64,000 bases of DNA from JALYXV01 sp963791545 (GTDB lineage Bacteria; Actinomycetota; Acidimicrobiia; Acidimicrobiales; Palsa-688), in assembly GCA_963791545.1 (NCBI GenBank), contig CAWBSR010000001.1, positions 62,001-126,000 on the forward strand, given 5' to 3'. Below the pieces are notes generated by a model. That model did not search any database. It was not told where the DNA came from and was given only the letters and a program-made list of their open reading frames with translations. A program made the translations under genes and the position numbers. Positions 8,059 to 17,289 of the stretch are shown here, piece by piece (positions within the stretch are counted from its first letter, which is position 1; each line of letters starts with the position of its first letter).

Positions 8059-9066
8059 TCAGCTTGAGAACCGGGCTTGGAGGTCTTCGTCGAATACGAC
8101 GTCGTTGGCGATGACGTCGGTCCTGAAGCCCTTGATGGAGGGTTGGCGCAGCGTTCCCGCTTCGGTGACCTCTGTGTAGGCGATTTCGGTGACGAGGACC
8201 GGTTGGCTCCAGTGGAGGGTGATCCGGGGCGGGTTGACGAATGGTGACGAAGGCCGCGGAATCTGGGTGAAGAGCCGGGTGAGCTGGCGGATCATCTCCT
8301 CGTTCAGTCCCGATCCCGCCTGACCCACGTAATAGAGCTGCTGGGGCTGGCCCCGGCGCTGCGCCTCGGCGGCGGTGACGTCGTAGCAGCCGAGCGCGAG
8401 GGAGCCGATGCTGCTTTCGCGGCTGCCGTGGCCAGTCGACCAGCCTCCAACTACGAACTCGCGCCGCCGGCCGCATTTGATTTTCCACCAGGCCGGCGAC
8501 CGGGCACCCACCAGGTAGGGGGTGTCTCGGCGCTTGGCCATGAATCCTTCAAGCCCGAGCTGGCGGCAGGCGGCCAAGAGTTCCTCGGGCGCCGCGTCGA
8601 GGACGGGGGCGGTCTGCCAAGCCGGGCCTTTGATGGCCAGGCTGTCTAGGATGGCCCGCCGTTCGGTCTGCGGGCGGTCGACGAGCAGCACGCCATCGAG
8701 CCAGAGCACGTCGAAGACCACGAACGACACCGGCGTGTCGGCCAGGAGTTGAGGGGTGGGCAGGGCGACGTGCATACGCCGCTGGAGCCGCTGAAAGCTG
8801 GTCTGGCCCTTGTCGTTGAAGGCGACCACCTCGCCGTCGAGGACGACCGAGTGTGGTGACAGCGCCCCGGCCAGCCGGGCCAGCTCGGGGTAGGTGGCGG
8901 TGGTCTCAAGGCCGCGGCGATTGGTGAGCGTCACGCCTGACGGTTCGACAATTCCGATAATCCGCTGGCCGTCCAGCTTCGGCTCAAAAAGGTAACGGTC
9001 GGGGTCGGGGGGGACGCCGTTGCCACCTGCGAGCATTGGCAGGAGCCACGGCGGCCGGGGGGTCAC
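8059..9066 (-). CDS. ATP-dependent DNA ligase (LigC/LigD ligase-domain type)
   Basis: Seals DNA nicks using ATP. The nucleotidyltransferase motif I with the AMP-accepting Lys is EPKLDGQR, followed by TNRRG (Ia), VLDGEVV (III), FVVFDVLWLDG (IIIa), LEGFMAKRRD (IV) and PAWWKIKCG (V). An OB-fold domain follows (FVVGGWSTG ... YYVGQAGSGL). No polymerase or nuclease domain is attached and no ku gene is visible here, so it is a stand-alone ligase, perhaps a LigC-like backup repair enzyme. The N-terminal PPWLLPMLAG is family-typical. I therefore prefer GTG 9066, though in-frame GTGs at 9081 and 9096 and a start at 9174 exist inside a 15-bp repeat. Confidence 0.85.
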   Translation of the reverse strand: MTPRPPWLLPMLAGGNGVPPDPDRYLFEPKLDGQRIIGIVEPSGVTLTNRRGLETTATYPELARLAGALSPHSVVLDGEVVAFNDKGQTSFQRLQRRMHVALPTPQLLADTPVSFVVFDVLWLDGVLLVDRPQTERRAILDSLAIKGPAWQTAPVLDAAPEELLAACRQLGLEGFMAKRRDTPYLVGARSPAWWKIKCGRRREFVVGGWSTGHGSRESSIGSLALGCYDVTAAEAQRRGQPQQLYYVGQAGSGLNEEMIRQLTRLFTQIPRPSSPFVNPPRITLHWSQPVLVTEIAYTEVTEAGTLRQPSIKGFRTDVIANDVVFDEDLQARFSS

Positions 9067-9149
9067 CGCGTTGCCGGTCACCGCGTCTTCGGTCACGGCG
9101 CGTCGGTGACGGCGTTGTCGGTCACGGCGTTGTCGGTCACGGCTCGCGG
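9061..9149. repeat. About six copies of a 15-bp tandem repeat between divergent genes
   Basis: Units of the form GGTCACSGCGTTGYC begin at 9061, 9076, 9091, 9105, 9120 and 9135. In the minus direction each unit gives a GTGACC, so the array supplies several alternative GTG starts to the ligase. It lies in the intergenic zone before the coiled-coil gene. Confidence 0.85.
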
Positions 9150-9255
9150 CGTCGGGGTGGCACAAGGACAGCATGGGCCGAGACGGTCGTGTTCATGTGC
9201 AAAATGTCGAGCAGAAGCGTTCAGAGGCGCCAACTTCGATACCCTTCGCTCCAGG

Positions 9256-11796
9256 ATGGACACTGACAACGAACCCCCTGATGACCTCCGTGTCCGGCTG
9301 ACCTGGCCCCAGCCATCACCTACTGCACCCAGCCCCTTCGACGTCTCCGGGGAGCAAGCGCCCAACCAGGAAGAGCCCCCGCCCGACTACACCCCGGCCG
9401 AGGGTATCCCGGTCGCGCCGCCCGCCCCCCGGGCACCGCAAAGCAGGCCATCGCCCGGCTACCCACCCGAGGACGAGGTGGCCCGCGGAGGGCCGCCCCG
9501 GCGTCCAATCGGCCGTTGGGCGGCAGGGAAGCGGGCGGCGGCTGAGCGGGCTGCGGATGCGAGAGAGCAGGCCACTCGGGCGGCGGCGGAAAGGGTGGCG
9601 GCTGAGCGAGCCGCCCAACGGGCGGCCGCGGAACGCGCCGTGGCCGAGCGAAGCGGGGGCCCGCGCACCCAAAGTCCCCGCGACACACAACCGGTCGAAC
9701 CCGGTCGACCTGACATCTGGCGCCCCGGGGAACAGGACCATGTCGATTGGACAGACACGCAACGCCAGGATCAGCAGCGGACGGCACAGGAGGATGCCCT
9801 CCGTCCGCCGGCCGAGCGGCCCCAGCCGGCCGAGGGGGCCGAGCCGGCTGAGGTCGAGGGGGCCGAGCCGGAAACGGCTCGACAGGCCGCCGAGCGGGCC
9901 AACCGGGAGGCGGCGGAACGAGCCACGCAGCGGGAGGCGGCCGAGCGGGGCGCCTGGGAGGCCGCCCGACGGGCGGCTAATGAGCAGGCGGCCACGGAAC
10001 GGGCAGTCGTGGAACGGGCCGCAGCCGAGCAGGCGGCCCAGCACGCCGGGGCCATGGCAGCCGCTGAGCGGGCCGCCGCGGCGCGGGCAGTAGCGGAACG
10101 GGCGGCCGCCGAGCGCGCCGCCACCGAAGCAACCGCGGCGCGTGTGGAGGCCGAACGCGCCGCCCAGCGAGCCGACGCTCAAGCGGCGGCAGAGCGGGCC
10201 GCGGAACGGGCGGTGGACGAAGCCGACGCCCACGCCCGGCGCCGGCCGCTGCTGACGGTGGAAGCCGAGGCCGACGAGGATGACGAGGACGAGTCGGATG
10301 CGGGGTCGCGGCCGAGGGTGTCCACCCAAGAGCTCATCCTGGCGGGGCGGTCTGACTCCCTCCAGGCGGCACTGGCGTCGATCGCACTGCGCATCGACGC
10401 CCTGACGAGCACCACGTCGACCTTCCGCAACCTGGTGAGTGACCGCATCACCGACTACGCGGAACAGGTGGGACGGCTGGCCGCCAATGCGGCCGGCGAC
10501 CTTGACGACTACCGCCACCTGCACGAACGGGCGCTGGAGCAGATCCGGCGATCGGTGGGCGAGGCGGAGGACAATATCCGCCGTCTCGGCCGCACGGTCG
10601 GCGACCTCGACTCCAAGGTCGGGGCCTTGGTTGGCGCGGTCCGGGAGAGCGGCGATGCCGTCGACCAGATCTCGACTGAGCGCGACCAGGTTTCGGACGC
10701 GTTGCTGCAGAGCCTCGGAAGGATCGAGGACGCCCTCTCGGATCTGACCGAGGGCAAAGGCGCCACCGGCTTCGCCCGTTTCGGCGAGATGGTCTCAGCC
10801 CTGACCGGCGAGCGGGACCGCCAGAACGCGGTGTGGACCCAACTTGAGGCCGCCGTCGTCGCCCTGGCCGACGATCGTGAACACGAGTCCGATGTGATAG
10901 TGCGCCTCGAGCGTGCCGTCACCGAGATGACCATCGGGCGCGAGCGGGGACTGGCCAAGTCCCTGGCCCGGCTGGAAGGCCGGGTGGACGAGGTGGCCTC
11001 GGCCATGACCGGCCTCACCGGCGACGACCTGGCGGCAACCCTTAGCCGGCTCGACACCCGGTTGAAGGAGATGACGACGGAGCTCGTCGTCGGCCGCGAC
11101 CGGGAAACGGCAAGGGCCCTGGCCCAGCTTTCGGCCCAGGTCGACGGCATCGCGGGCCTGGTCGCCGAGGGTCGCACCGACCTTTCCCCGATCGAGGCCC
11201 GCCTCAACCGGCTGGCCCGCAACACCGCGCCTCCCGCCCCGATCGACCTCACGGAGCTGTATGCACGCTTCGACGACCTGTCGGCAGCGGTGGCCCACCA
11301 GTCGGCTGTCGACCTCGATCCCACGTGGGCCACGGCCATGCAGCGCTTGGAGCGCCTGCTGCCGTCCCTGGAGAGCCTCCGCTCGGGGAGCACTGGCAGC
11401 GACCGTATGGCTGGCGGGCGGCCGGAGACGCCGGCTTCGCTTCAGGACCGCCGCGAGCTGCTGGAGCGCTTCGACCAGCTGGGCCAGCAGCTGAGCGAAC
11501 AGTTGGAGGCGCTCCGGCGGCGCATCGCCCTGCGGGCCCGCCCTGGAGGGTCGGGCATGGACGAGGCCACCATTGCCGCCATCGCGAATGCCGTCGTGGC
11601 CAGGCTCAACCAGGCCCCTCCGGAACCGCCGCCGCCACCGCCGGCGCCCGCACCCGGGCCCCCGGGTCGGCAGAGCATGCTGCCGCCATCGTCCCAACCG
11701 GCCGTGACCCGTCGCCTCCCCCCGTCGGGGGCCGATATCACTCCGGAACGACCATTCCGGGGCCGACGAAATGGCCTGGGTAGCGGGAACACTTGA
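9256..11796 (+). CDS. Large Ala/Glu/Arg-rich coiled-coil protein of unknown function
   Basis: I do not recognise a named family. The chosen ATG at 9256 opens an acidic, Pro-rich region (about 1-90). Next comes ~220 residues dominated by AAERAAAERA-like heptads and interrupted by a charged linker, then an acidic DEDDEDESD patch. A long amphipathic helical region (~380-790) follows, with repeated units such as LTGERDRQNAVWTQLE, LADDREHESDVIVRLE and MTIGRERGLAKSLARLE, spaced about 30-40 residues apart. The tail is Pro-rich and disordered. No signal peptide or membrane helix is visible. The long rod resembles cytoskeletal or polar scaffold proteins in architecture only. A reading frame open to 9106 runs through the 15-bp repeat and is probably not translated. 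Confidence 0.75.
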   Translation: MDTDNEPPDDLRVRLTWPQPSPTAPSPFDVSGEQAPNQEEPPPDYTPAEGIPVAPPAPRAPQSRPSPGYPPEDEVARGGPPRRPIGRWAAGKRAAAERAADAREQATRAAAERVAAERAAQRAAAERAVAERSGGPRTQSPRDTQPVEPGRPDIWRPGEQDHVDWTDTQRQDQQRTAQEDALRPPAERPQPAEGAEPAEVEGAEPETARQAAERANREAAERATQREAAERGAWEAARRAANEQAATERAVVERAAAEQAAQHAGAMAAAERAAAARAVAERAAAERAATEATAARVEAERAAQRADAQAAAERAAERAVDEADAHARRRPLLTVEAEADEDDEDESDAGSRPRVSTQELILAGRSDSLQAALASIALRIDALTSTTSTFRNLVSDRITDYAEQVGRLAANAAGDLDDYRHLHERALEQIRRSVGEAEDNIRRLGRTVGDLDSKVGALVGAVRESGDAVDQISTERDQVSDALLQSLGRIEDALSDLTEGKGATGFARFGEMVSALTGERDRQNAVWTQLEAAVVALADDREHESDVIVRLERAVTEMTIGRERGLAKSLARLEGRVDEVASAMTGLTGDDLAATLSRLDTRLKEMTTELVVGRDRETARALAQLSAQVDGIAGLVAEGRTDLSPIEARLNRLARNTAPPAPIDLTELYARFDDLSAAVAHQSAVDLDPTWATAMQRLERLLPSLESLRSGSTGSDRMAGGRPETPASLQDRRELLERFDQLGQQLSEQLEALRRRIALRARPGGSGMDEATIAAIANAVVARLNQAPPEPPPPPPAPAPGPPGRQSMLPPSSQPAVTRRLPPSGADITPERPFRGRRNGLGSGNT

Positions 11797-11899
11797 CCTG
11801 ACAACCAACGCTGGGCAGGATTGTGCGATTCGATTGGCCAATCGCGGCAGAGTTGCCCCGACGACGACTGGAGAACATGGCTGACTTGTCGGGGACACC

Positions 11900-13453
11900 G
11901 TGACGTCGGTCGATCCTGAGATGACAACCGACCCCGTTTTCTCCGCCGGCACCACCTCGGAGACCGAGCCGGTGGGGTTGTTGCCGTCGGTGGCCGCCCG
12001 ACCGGCCCCGTCCTGGTTGCGGGCGCTGGAACTGTGGCACAGCGCAACCGCCCACCCGGCGGTGCTGTTCATCGACGGCATGATCGTGGCCGGGGCGTTC
12101 CGCCACATGGGCACCTCCCGGGCGGTGGCCCTGGCGGCAGGCGCCGCCTTCGCCATGATCAGTCCCTTCAGCGGTTTGGCCGCCCACCGCACCAGCGTCC
12201 AGGCCCAGGGCGTCCGCTGGTACCTCAAGCCCCTGGCGGTCGTCGGCGCCATCATGGTCGCCCTGGTGTCGTTGTTCCAGCCCATCGGCCTGGCGGGCCC
12301 GCTCACAACTGCCGCCCTGATCCTGGCGGCCACCTTCCTCATTTCCTTCCGGGCCCTGGCCTGGTGGGCGATAAAGTTGGCCCGGGGACGGGGGCTCGGG
12401 CTGCGCCCCGCCCTGGTGATCGGGACCAACCGCCGGGTCGACGAGCTGGCCGCGGAACTAGCCGACTGCAAGAAGGTGGGGCTGCGCTTCGCGGCCGGCT
12501 ACACCCCCACCCTGACCGACAGCATCGCGGTCGCCGACGGCCATGCCCAGGCGTTCAGCCTGCTCGACCGCAATGAGATCGACCATGTCCTGCTGGTCAA
12601 CGACGGCATTGACGAATCGGTGTTCCGGGAGTTCGTGACCTGGGCCGACGATCGCCGCGGCTACACGCTGGTCCTGCCGCTGGCGGACATCGTCCGCCAT
12701 GGCAGCAAGTATCACGTCGGGCGTTTCCCCGTCGTGCCGCTACCGATCGGACTGAGCCGCAACGGGCTGATCGCCAAGCGGGCCTTGGACATCGCCGTCT
12801 CCTTAGTCCTGCTGGTCCTCACCGCTCCCTTGATGCTCCTCGTGGCGGCGGCCGTCCGAATCAAGGACCACAACCGGATCTTTTTCCGTCAGGACCGGGT
12901 GGGCAAGCACGGTGAGGTCTTTTCCCTCCTGAAGTTCCGCACCATGTACGGCTCCCCCGACGAGCACGGCGAGGCCGACGCCCACTGGGCCGTCAACAGC
13001 CTCGGTGACCCCGGCAGCTCTCCGGCCTTGGACCGCCAGACACCCTTGGGACGGGTTCTACGGCGCTGGGACCTCGACGAGCTGCCCCAACTGTTCAACG
13101 TGTTGCGGGGGGACATGTCGCTGGTCGGCCCCCGGCCCGAGCGGGTCAGTTACGTGGCCCGCTTCGCCCCGGCCATTGACGGCTACGACGATCGCCACCG
13201 GGTGCGGCCGGGCATGACGGGATGGGCCCAAATCAACGGGTTGCGGGGCCAGACACCACTGGCGCTGCGGACCACCTTCGACAATGACTATGTCGATCAT
13301 TGGAGCATCGGTCTGGACGTCCGCATCCTGGCTCGGACCCTGCCCGCCATCGTGAAGCTGCCCCCGCCCAACATCGATCACATGTTGTCCCGGCGGGCCC
13401 CGGCCGGCCAGCCCCAGCCCGACCACACCGGTCGGCGGGCTCTGCGTCCCTGA
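11900..13453 (+). CDS. Polyprenyl-phosphate sugar-1-phosphate transferase (WbaP/WcaJ type)
   Basis: Starts assembly of a polysaccharide repeat unit by moving a sugar-1-phosphate to undecaprenyl phosphate at the inner membrane. About four hydrophobic segments lie in residues ~50-165, a Rossmann-like domain follows (ALVIGTNRRVDELA ...), and the phosphoglycosyltransferase domain starts near residue 292 with KRALDIAVSL. Its diagnostic motifs are IFFRQDRVGKHG, FSLLKFRTM, RRWDLDELPQLFNVLRGDMSLVGPRPE and RPGMTGWAQINGLRG. The Asp-Glu of the catalytic pair sits in LDELPQ. The first start is GTG 11900, with ATG 11921 as an alternative. The next GT4 overlaps its stop. Confidence 0.9.
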   Translation: MTSVDPEMTTDPVFSAGTTSETEPVGLLPSVAARPAPSWLRALELWHSATAHPAVLFIDGMIVAGAFRHMGTSRAVALAAGAAFAMISPFSGLAAHRTSVQAQGVRWYLKPLAVVGAIMVALVSLFQPIGLAGPLTTAALILAATFLISFRALAWWAIKLARGRGLGLRPALVIGTNRRVDELAAELADCKKVGLRFAAGYTPTLTDSIAVADGHAQAFSLLDRNEIDHVLLVNDGIDESVFREFVTWADDRRGYTLVLPLADIVRHGSKYHVGRFPVVPLPIGLSRNGLIAKRALDIAVSLVLLVLTAPLMLLVAAAVRIKDHNRIFFRQDRVGKHGEVFSLLKFRTMYGSPDEHGEADAHWAVNSLGDPGSSPALDRQTPLGRVLRRWDLDELPQLFNVLRGDMSLVGPRPERVSYVARFAPAIDGYDDRHRVRPGMTGWAQINGLRGQTPLALRTTFDNDYVDHWSIGLDVRILARTLPAIVKLPPPNIDHMLSRRAPAGQPQPDHTGRRALRP

Positions 13454-14868
13454 CCGAGGACCCGCCGAGTTCGCAGGCCGGCTCGCAGCCCGGGTCGCAG
13501 ACGGGCCCGGAGGCCGGTTCGCGGACCAAGGTCCTGCACGTCCTGGAGGCGGTGCGGGGCGGCACCGTTCGCTACCTGATCGACGTGGTGTCATCGACGC
13601 CGGCGACCCAACACCACGTGGTCCTGCCCCGCCACGCAGGGGTGGCGGGCCGATCCGGTGCGCTGGCCGACATCACGGCGGCGGATCGGTTGGCGGCCCA
13701 GGGGGCGGTGCTGCATGTCGTGGATATGCGCCGCAATCCGCTGCATCCCGCTAATGCGGCCGCGGTGACCGCCGTCCGCCGCATGATCTCAGAGGTGGGA
13801 CCCCACGTCGTCCATGGGCACAGTTCGGTTGGGGGAGCAGTGGCCCGGGTGGCGGCGCGAACAATGGGCGTGCCGTGCGTGTACACGCCCAACGGTCTGA
13901 TGACGGCGCGGCCCGCGGTGGCCTTCGAGCGGGGGCTCGGTTGGATGACGGCCCGGTTCGTGGCGGTGTCGGCGTCCGAGGCTGGCCGGGTCATCGCCAT
14001 GCAGCTGGTGCCCGAAGGCCGGGTCGTGGTAATCCCTAATGGCATCGACCTGAGTCCGCCGGAGCCGGCAGCGGGCGGGGCTGTCCCCGGCGACGTCCGG
14101 GAACGCCTCGGTTTGGCTCCGGGGACGCCTCTGGTGGCCACCGTGGCCCGGGTGGCCGCCCAGAAAGCACCGGAGCAGTTCGTTCGGGCGTGCGCCGAGG
14201 TGGCGCGGCGCCGGCCGGGCGTGCATTTCCTTCTGGTCGGTCTGGGGCCGCTGCAGAGCCGGGTCGACCGGGAGGTAACCATCGGGCGTCTGGCGGGACG
14301 GTTCCACCAGATCCCGCATCTGGCGAACGCGGCCGCCGTGATGGACCAGTTCGATGTCCTCGCGCTGCTGTCGCGCTACGAAGGCGGGCCCTACGTCCCC
14401 CTGGAAGCCATGCGGGCGGCCGTTCCAGTCGTCCTCTCGGATGTGGTGGGTAATCACGAGACCGTCGACGACGGCATTACGGGTTTCCTCGTGCCCTTTG
14501 GGGACGCTGCCGCGGCGGCCACGGCGATCATCAGGTTGCTCGACGACGAAACCCTGCGGTCGTCGATCGTCACTGCGGCTACGGCCCGGTTGCACCAGGA
14601 GTTCGACGTGCGGGCAATGGGGGAACGGCTGGCCGCCCTCTACGCGGAACTGGCGGTGGGGGCCGCACCGGGGGCGGCGGCGGCAGGGAGGCGCCGCAAG
14701 ACCCGAAGGCTGCCGTACGCCAGATCCTCGCAGTCGGCGAAGAGTCCCGATTCCAACGCCTCGCAGTACAGCTCATACGGCGGCCGGCCCCCGTCGTCGG
14801 GGTTGGGGAAGACGTCGTGGATGGCCAGCAATCCACCCGAGGCCACTTTTGGAGACCAACCCCGGTAA
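13450..14868 (+). CDS. Glycosyltransferase family 4, apparent CTG start
   Basis: GT-B transferase beginning near KVLHVLEAVRGGTVRYLID, a standard GT4 N-terminus, with VHGHSSVGGAVAR, VIPNGIDL, VARVAAQKAPEQFVRA and the donor-binding region SRYEGGPYVPLEAM. There is no ATG or GTG between the in-frame TTG at 13300 (deep inside the upstream gene) and 13549, which lies beyond the conserved start. The CTG at 13450 forms a CTGA overlap with the preceding stop, matching the GTGA coupling seen elsewhere here. The last ~70 residues (from about 14650) read antisense through the end of the convergent methyltransferase and look non-native. It likely adds the second sugar to the lipid-linked unit. Confidence 0.8.
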   Translation: MTEDPPSSQAGSQPGSQTGPEAGSRTKVLHVLEAVRGGTVRYLIDVVSSTPATQHHVVLPRHAGVAGRSGALADITAADRLAAQGAVLHVVDMRRNPLHPANAAAVTAVRRMISEVGPHVVHGHSSVGGAVARVAARTMGVPCVYTPNGLMTARPAVAFERGLGWMTARFVAVSASEAGRVIAMQLVPEGRVVVIPNGIDLSPPEPAAGGAVPGDVRERLGLAPGTPLVATVARVAAQKAPEQFVRACAEVARRRPGVHFLLVGLGPLQSRVDREVTIGRLAGRFHQIPHLANAAAVMDQFDVLALLSRYEGGPYVPLEAMRAAVPVVLSDVVGNHETVDDGITGFLVPFGDAAAAATAIIRLLDDETLRSSIVTAATARLHQEFDVRAMGERLAALYAELAVGAAPGAAAAGRRRKTRRLPYARSSQSAKSPDSNASQYSSYGGRPPSSGLGKTSWMASNPPEATFGDQPR

Positions 14869-15335
14869 TCGGCCCACGCCACGGCACTGCCGTGGCCGCC
14901 GTCGATGAAAAGCAGCGACAGCGGCGTGGTCCAATGCGCGGCGACCACCGCCGAGGGGCCGACGACCAGCACGACAGTCTCCTCCAGGCCCGCCGCCGCC
15001 AGCGTCCGGCGGGCCCATGGGAGGGTGTCCATACGGTCGGTCGCAGGGTCGACGACCTCCGGGTCATGGTGCTTCCAACCGGCCTGGTTCTCTTCGGAGC
15101 CGCGGTGGTGGTCAACGGAGAACAGGGTCGCTGCCAACTCCTGAGCGGCGGCGCCCAGATAGATCGCCGACCTCCCGCAGTAGGTCCCGATCTCCAGCAG
15201 CGGTTCCCCGGGGGCCGCGGTTCGGCCCGCTTCCACCGCAGCCCGGTAAAGGGCCTCGCCCTCGTCGTCGGGCATGAAGCCCCGGGTCTGGCGGGCCAGT
15301 TGGAACAGCCGGTCGCGACGGGCGGTCACGCGCAC
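14640..15335 (-). CDS. Class I SAM-dependent methyltransferase (Methyltransf_24 type)
   Basis: A 231-residue methyltransferase with motif I EPLLEIGTYCGRSAIYLG, VDHHRGSEEN, SLLFIDGGHG and GGLLAIHDVFPNPDDGG, the arrangement of the Methyltransf_24 family often found in polysaccharide loci. The C-terminal Ala/Pro tail overlaps the 3' end of the convergent GT4 by 229 bp. Probably O-methylates a sugar or glycan made by the neighbouring transferases. GTG/ATG choice at 15335 (MRVTARRD) is the first available. Confidence 0.8.
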   Translation of the reverse strand: MRVTARRDRLFQLARQTRGFMPDDEGEALYRAAVEAGRTAAPGEPLLEIGTYCGRSAIYLGAAAQELAATLFSVDHHRGSEENQAGWKHHDPEVVDPATDRMDTLPWARRTLAAAGLEETVVLVVGPSAVVAAHWTTPLSLLFIDGGHGSAVAWADYRGWSPKVASGGLLAIHDVFPNPDDGGRPPYELYCEALESGLFADCEDLAYGSLRVLRRLPAAAAPGAAPTASSA

Positions 15336-15386
15336 GGGAGCGGCTCGGCGGAGGTCGCCAGAGCCCGGGACCGCCGGTCGCCCCAG

Positions 15387-15890
15387 CTAACCGGGGATGC
15401 CGGTGCGACCGTCCAGGGCAGGGGTCAGGTCCTCGGGATGGTGGGCGAAGAGGATCTTGTTGAAGATGATGAACTTGCCTATCCACAGCACCCCGAAGGC
15501 CCCGATGAATGCGCCCGTCACGACGATCGTGTGCAGGATGTGGGAGAAGTGATGGTGTTGGGAAACTGACTGGGCCTGCACCGACGCCCAGGTCGAGAAG
15601 GCCAGCCCGATGAACGCCAGCGTCCAGAACGGAACCACTTCTTTCCACATGTGGCCCTTACCGGACTTGCCCCACGCCCATTTCCGGTTCAGCTCGTAGG
15701 ACGGCACCGTCGAGATGGCGGTCGCGGTGAGGCTGGCGCCGAAGGCGTTCCACCGCAGCAACCCGACCAGGATGGTGAGGATCACGGTGCTGATGACGAC
15801 GCAGATCAGCGAGGTGGCGCTGTAGCGGAGGATCTTCTTGCCCCCAGGACTACGGCTCAACTCCAAGATGGCAGAAGGGGTGACGCGCAC
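15387..15890 (-). CDS. GtrA-family membrane protein
   Basis: A 167-residue protein with four predicted membrane helices and the GtrA hallmarks: RYSATSLICVVISTVIL at helix 1, YELNRKWAWG after helix 2, and KFIIFNKILF at the end of helix 4. GtrA proteins are thought to flip or hand over polyprenyl-phosphate-linked sugars across the membrane. It lies next to a glycan locus containing a sugar-1-phosphate transferase, and a dolichol-phosphate-hexose-synthase-like GT2 is encoded at 7.2 kb. The long internal stretch with HHHFSH is unusual but lies in a loop. Confidence 0.8.
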   Translation of the reverse strand: MRVTPSAILELSRSPGGKKILRYSATSLICVVISTVILTILVGLLRWNAFGASLTATAISTVPSYELNRKWAWGKSGKGHMWKEVVPFWTLAFIGLAFSTWASVQAQSVSQHHHFSHILHTIVVTGAFIGAFGVLWIGKFIIFNKILFAHHPEDLTPALDGRTGIPG

Positions 15891-15921
15891 GCCCGTCAGG
15901 GTACCGGGCCGCAGTCGGGTC

Positions 15922-17193
15922 CTACGGGCGGGAGTCCATGGGCACGTAGGATCGCTCGTCGGCGCCGGTCCACAACTGGCGGGGCCGGTAGATCTTCTGG
16001 TCCTGGTCCATCAGTTCCCCGTAATGAGAGAGCCATCCGGTGGTCCTGGGGATGGCGAAGAGCACCGTGAACATCTCGATCGGGAAGCCCATCGCCTGAT
16101 AGATGAGGCCCGAGTAGAAGTCGACGTTCGGGTAGAGCTTGCGCGAGATGAAGTAATCGTCGGAAAGCGCCGCCTCCTCGAGCTTCAGGGCAATGTCGAG
16201 TAGCGGGCTCTTGCCGGTGATCTGGAACACATCGTCGGCGATCTCCTTGATGATGCGGGCCCGGGGGTCATAGTTCTTGTAGACCCGGTGGCCGAATCCT
16301 TGCAGCTTGCCGTGGCCCTCCTTGACCGCCTTGATGAAGGCGGGGACATCGTCGATCGACGCGATCTCGGTGAGCATCTTGATGACGGCCTCGTTGGCGC
16401 CCCCGTGGCGAGGGCCGTAGAGGGCGGCGCAGGCGGCGGCGCAGGCGGAATAGGGGTCGGCATGAGCGGAGCCGACGGTGCGCAGGGCGAGGGTCCCGCA
16501 GTTCTGCTCATGGTCGGCATGAAGGATGAACAGCACGTCGAGGGCGTGGGTCAGGACCGGGTCGCCCGCGTAATGGGGCTCGGCCACCTTCCACATCATG
16601 GAGAGGAAGTTCTCCACGAACGACAGGGAATTGTCGGGATATACGAACGGCATGCCCACACTGAATCGATGGCAGGCAGCAGCCAGGGTCGGCATCTTGG
16701 CGATCAGCCGGACGATCTGCTTGGCCCGGACCGTGGGGTCGTCGACGTTCTTGGCCTCGAGGTAGAACGTGGACAAGGCGCCCATGGCCGATACCAGCAT
16801 CCCCATCGGATGGGCGTCGTAGTGGAAGCCCTCCAGGAAGCGCTTTCGGACGTTCTCGTGGATGAAGGTGTGGTAGGTGACCTCGTGCAGCCAGGCGTCG
16901 TACTGAGGCTGGGTCGGCAACTCGCCGTGAACCAGCAGGTAGGCCACCTCGAGGTAGGTGGAGTGCTGGGCCAGTTGCTCGATCGGGTAGCCGCGGTAGC
17001 GCAGGATCCCCTGGTCGCCGTCAAGGTAGGTAACCGCGCTCGGGCCGAGGGCGGTGGTCGTGAAGCCGGGATCGGAGAACCAGACCCCAGGGAGCAGCTT
17101 CCTCCACGAGTCGGCGGAAACGCCACCGTCGACGATCGGGATCTCCACCGAGTTGCCGGTCCGATTGTCGGTGATGGTGATGGACTCAGCCAT
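15922..17193 (-). CDS. gltA: Citrate synthase
   Basis: Condenses acetyl-CoA and oxaloacetate into citrate at the entry of the TCA cycle. The 423-residue length and motifs match the type II (hexameric, gltA) enzyme: GILRYRGYPIEQLA, LHADHEQNCGT (His), YGPRHGGANEAV (His) and GFGHRVYKNYDPRA (His/Arg), ending in the C-terminal Asp/Arg region with FPIEMFTVLFAIPRT. ATG 17193 follows a plausible ribosome site. It is monocistronic here, between a GtrA gene and a GNAT gene. Confidence 0.95.
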   Translation of the reverse strand: MAESITITDNRTGNSVEIPIVDGGVSADSWRKLLPGVWFSDPGFTTTALGPSAVTYLDGDQGILRYRGYPIEQLAQHSTYLEVAYLLVHGELPTQPQYDAWLHEVTYHTFIHENVRKRFLEGFHYDAHPMGMLVSAMGALSTFYLEAKNVDDPTVRAKQIVRLIAKMPTLAAACHRFSVGMPFVYPDNSLSFVENFLSMMWKVAEPHYAGDPVLTHALDVLFILHADHEQNCGTLALRTVGSAHADPYSACAAACAALYGPRHGGANEAVIKMLTEIASIDDVPAFIKAVKEGHGKLQGFGHRVYKNYDPRARIIKEIADDVFQITGKSPLLDIALKLEEAALSDDYFISRKLYPNVDFYSGLIYQAMGFPIEMFTVLFAIPRTTGWLSHYGELMDQDQKIYRPRQLWTGADERSYVPMDSRP

Positions 17194-17289
17194 GGTTCCC
17201 CCTCAAGGTCCGCAACGACGCATGCCGGCGCGCCACTGCGCGGCGATTGGGATGCTACCTCCGGTCCGGAGCCTCACCATCCGGGCCCT

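Noticed and set aside
9540..10240. Repeated GCGGCGGAGCGG-like units as a DNA repeat element
   Set aside because: They are explained by the coding sequence of the Ala/Glu/Arg coiled coil.
13300..13449. TTG-initiated extension of the GT4 at 13450
   Set aside because: It overlaps the sugar transferase by 150 bp in another frame and is low-complexity Pro/Arg sequence.
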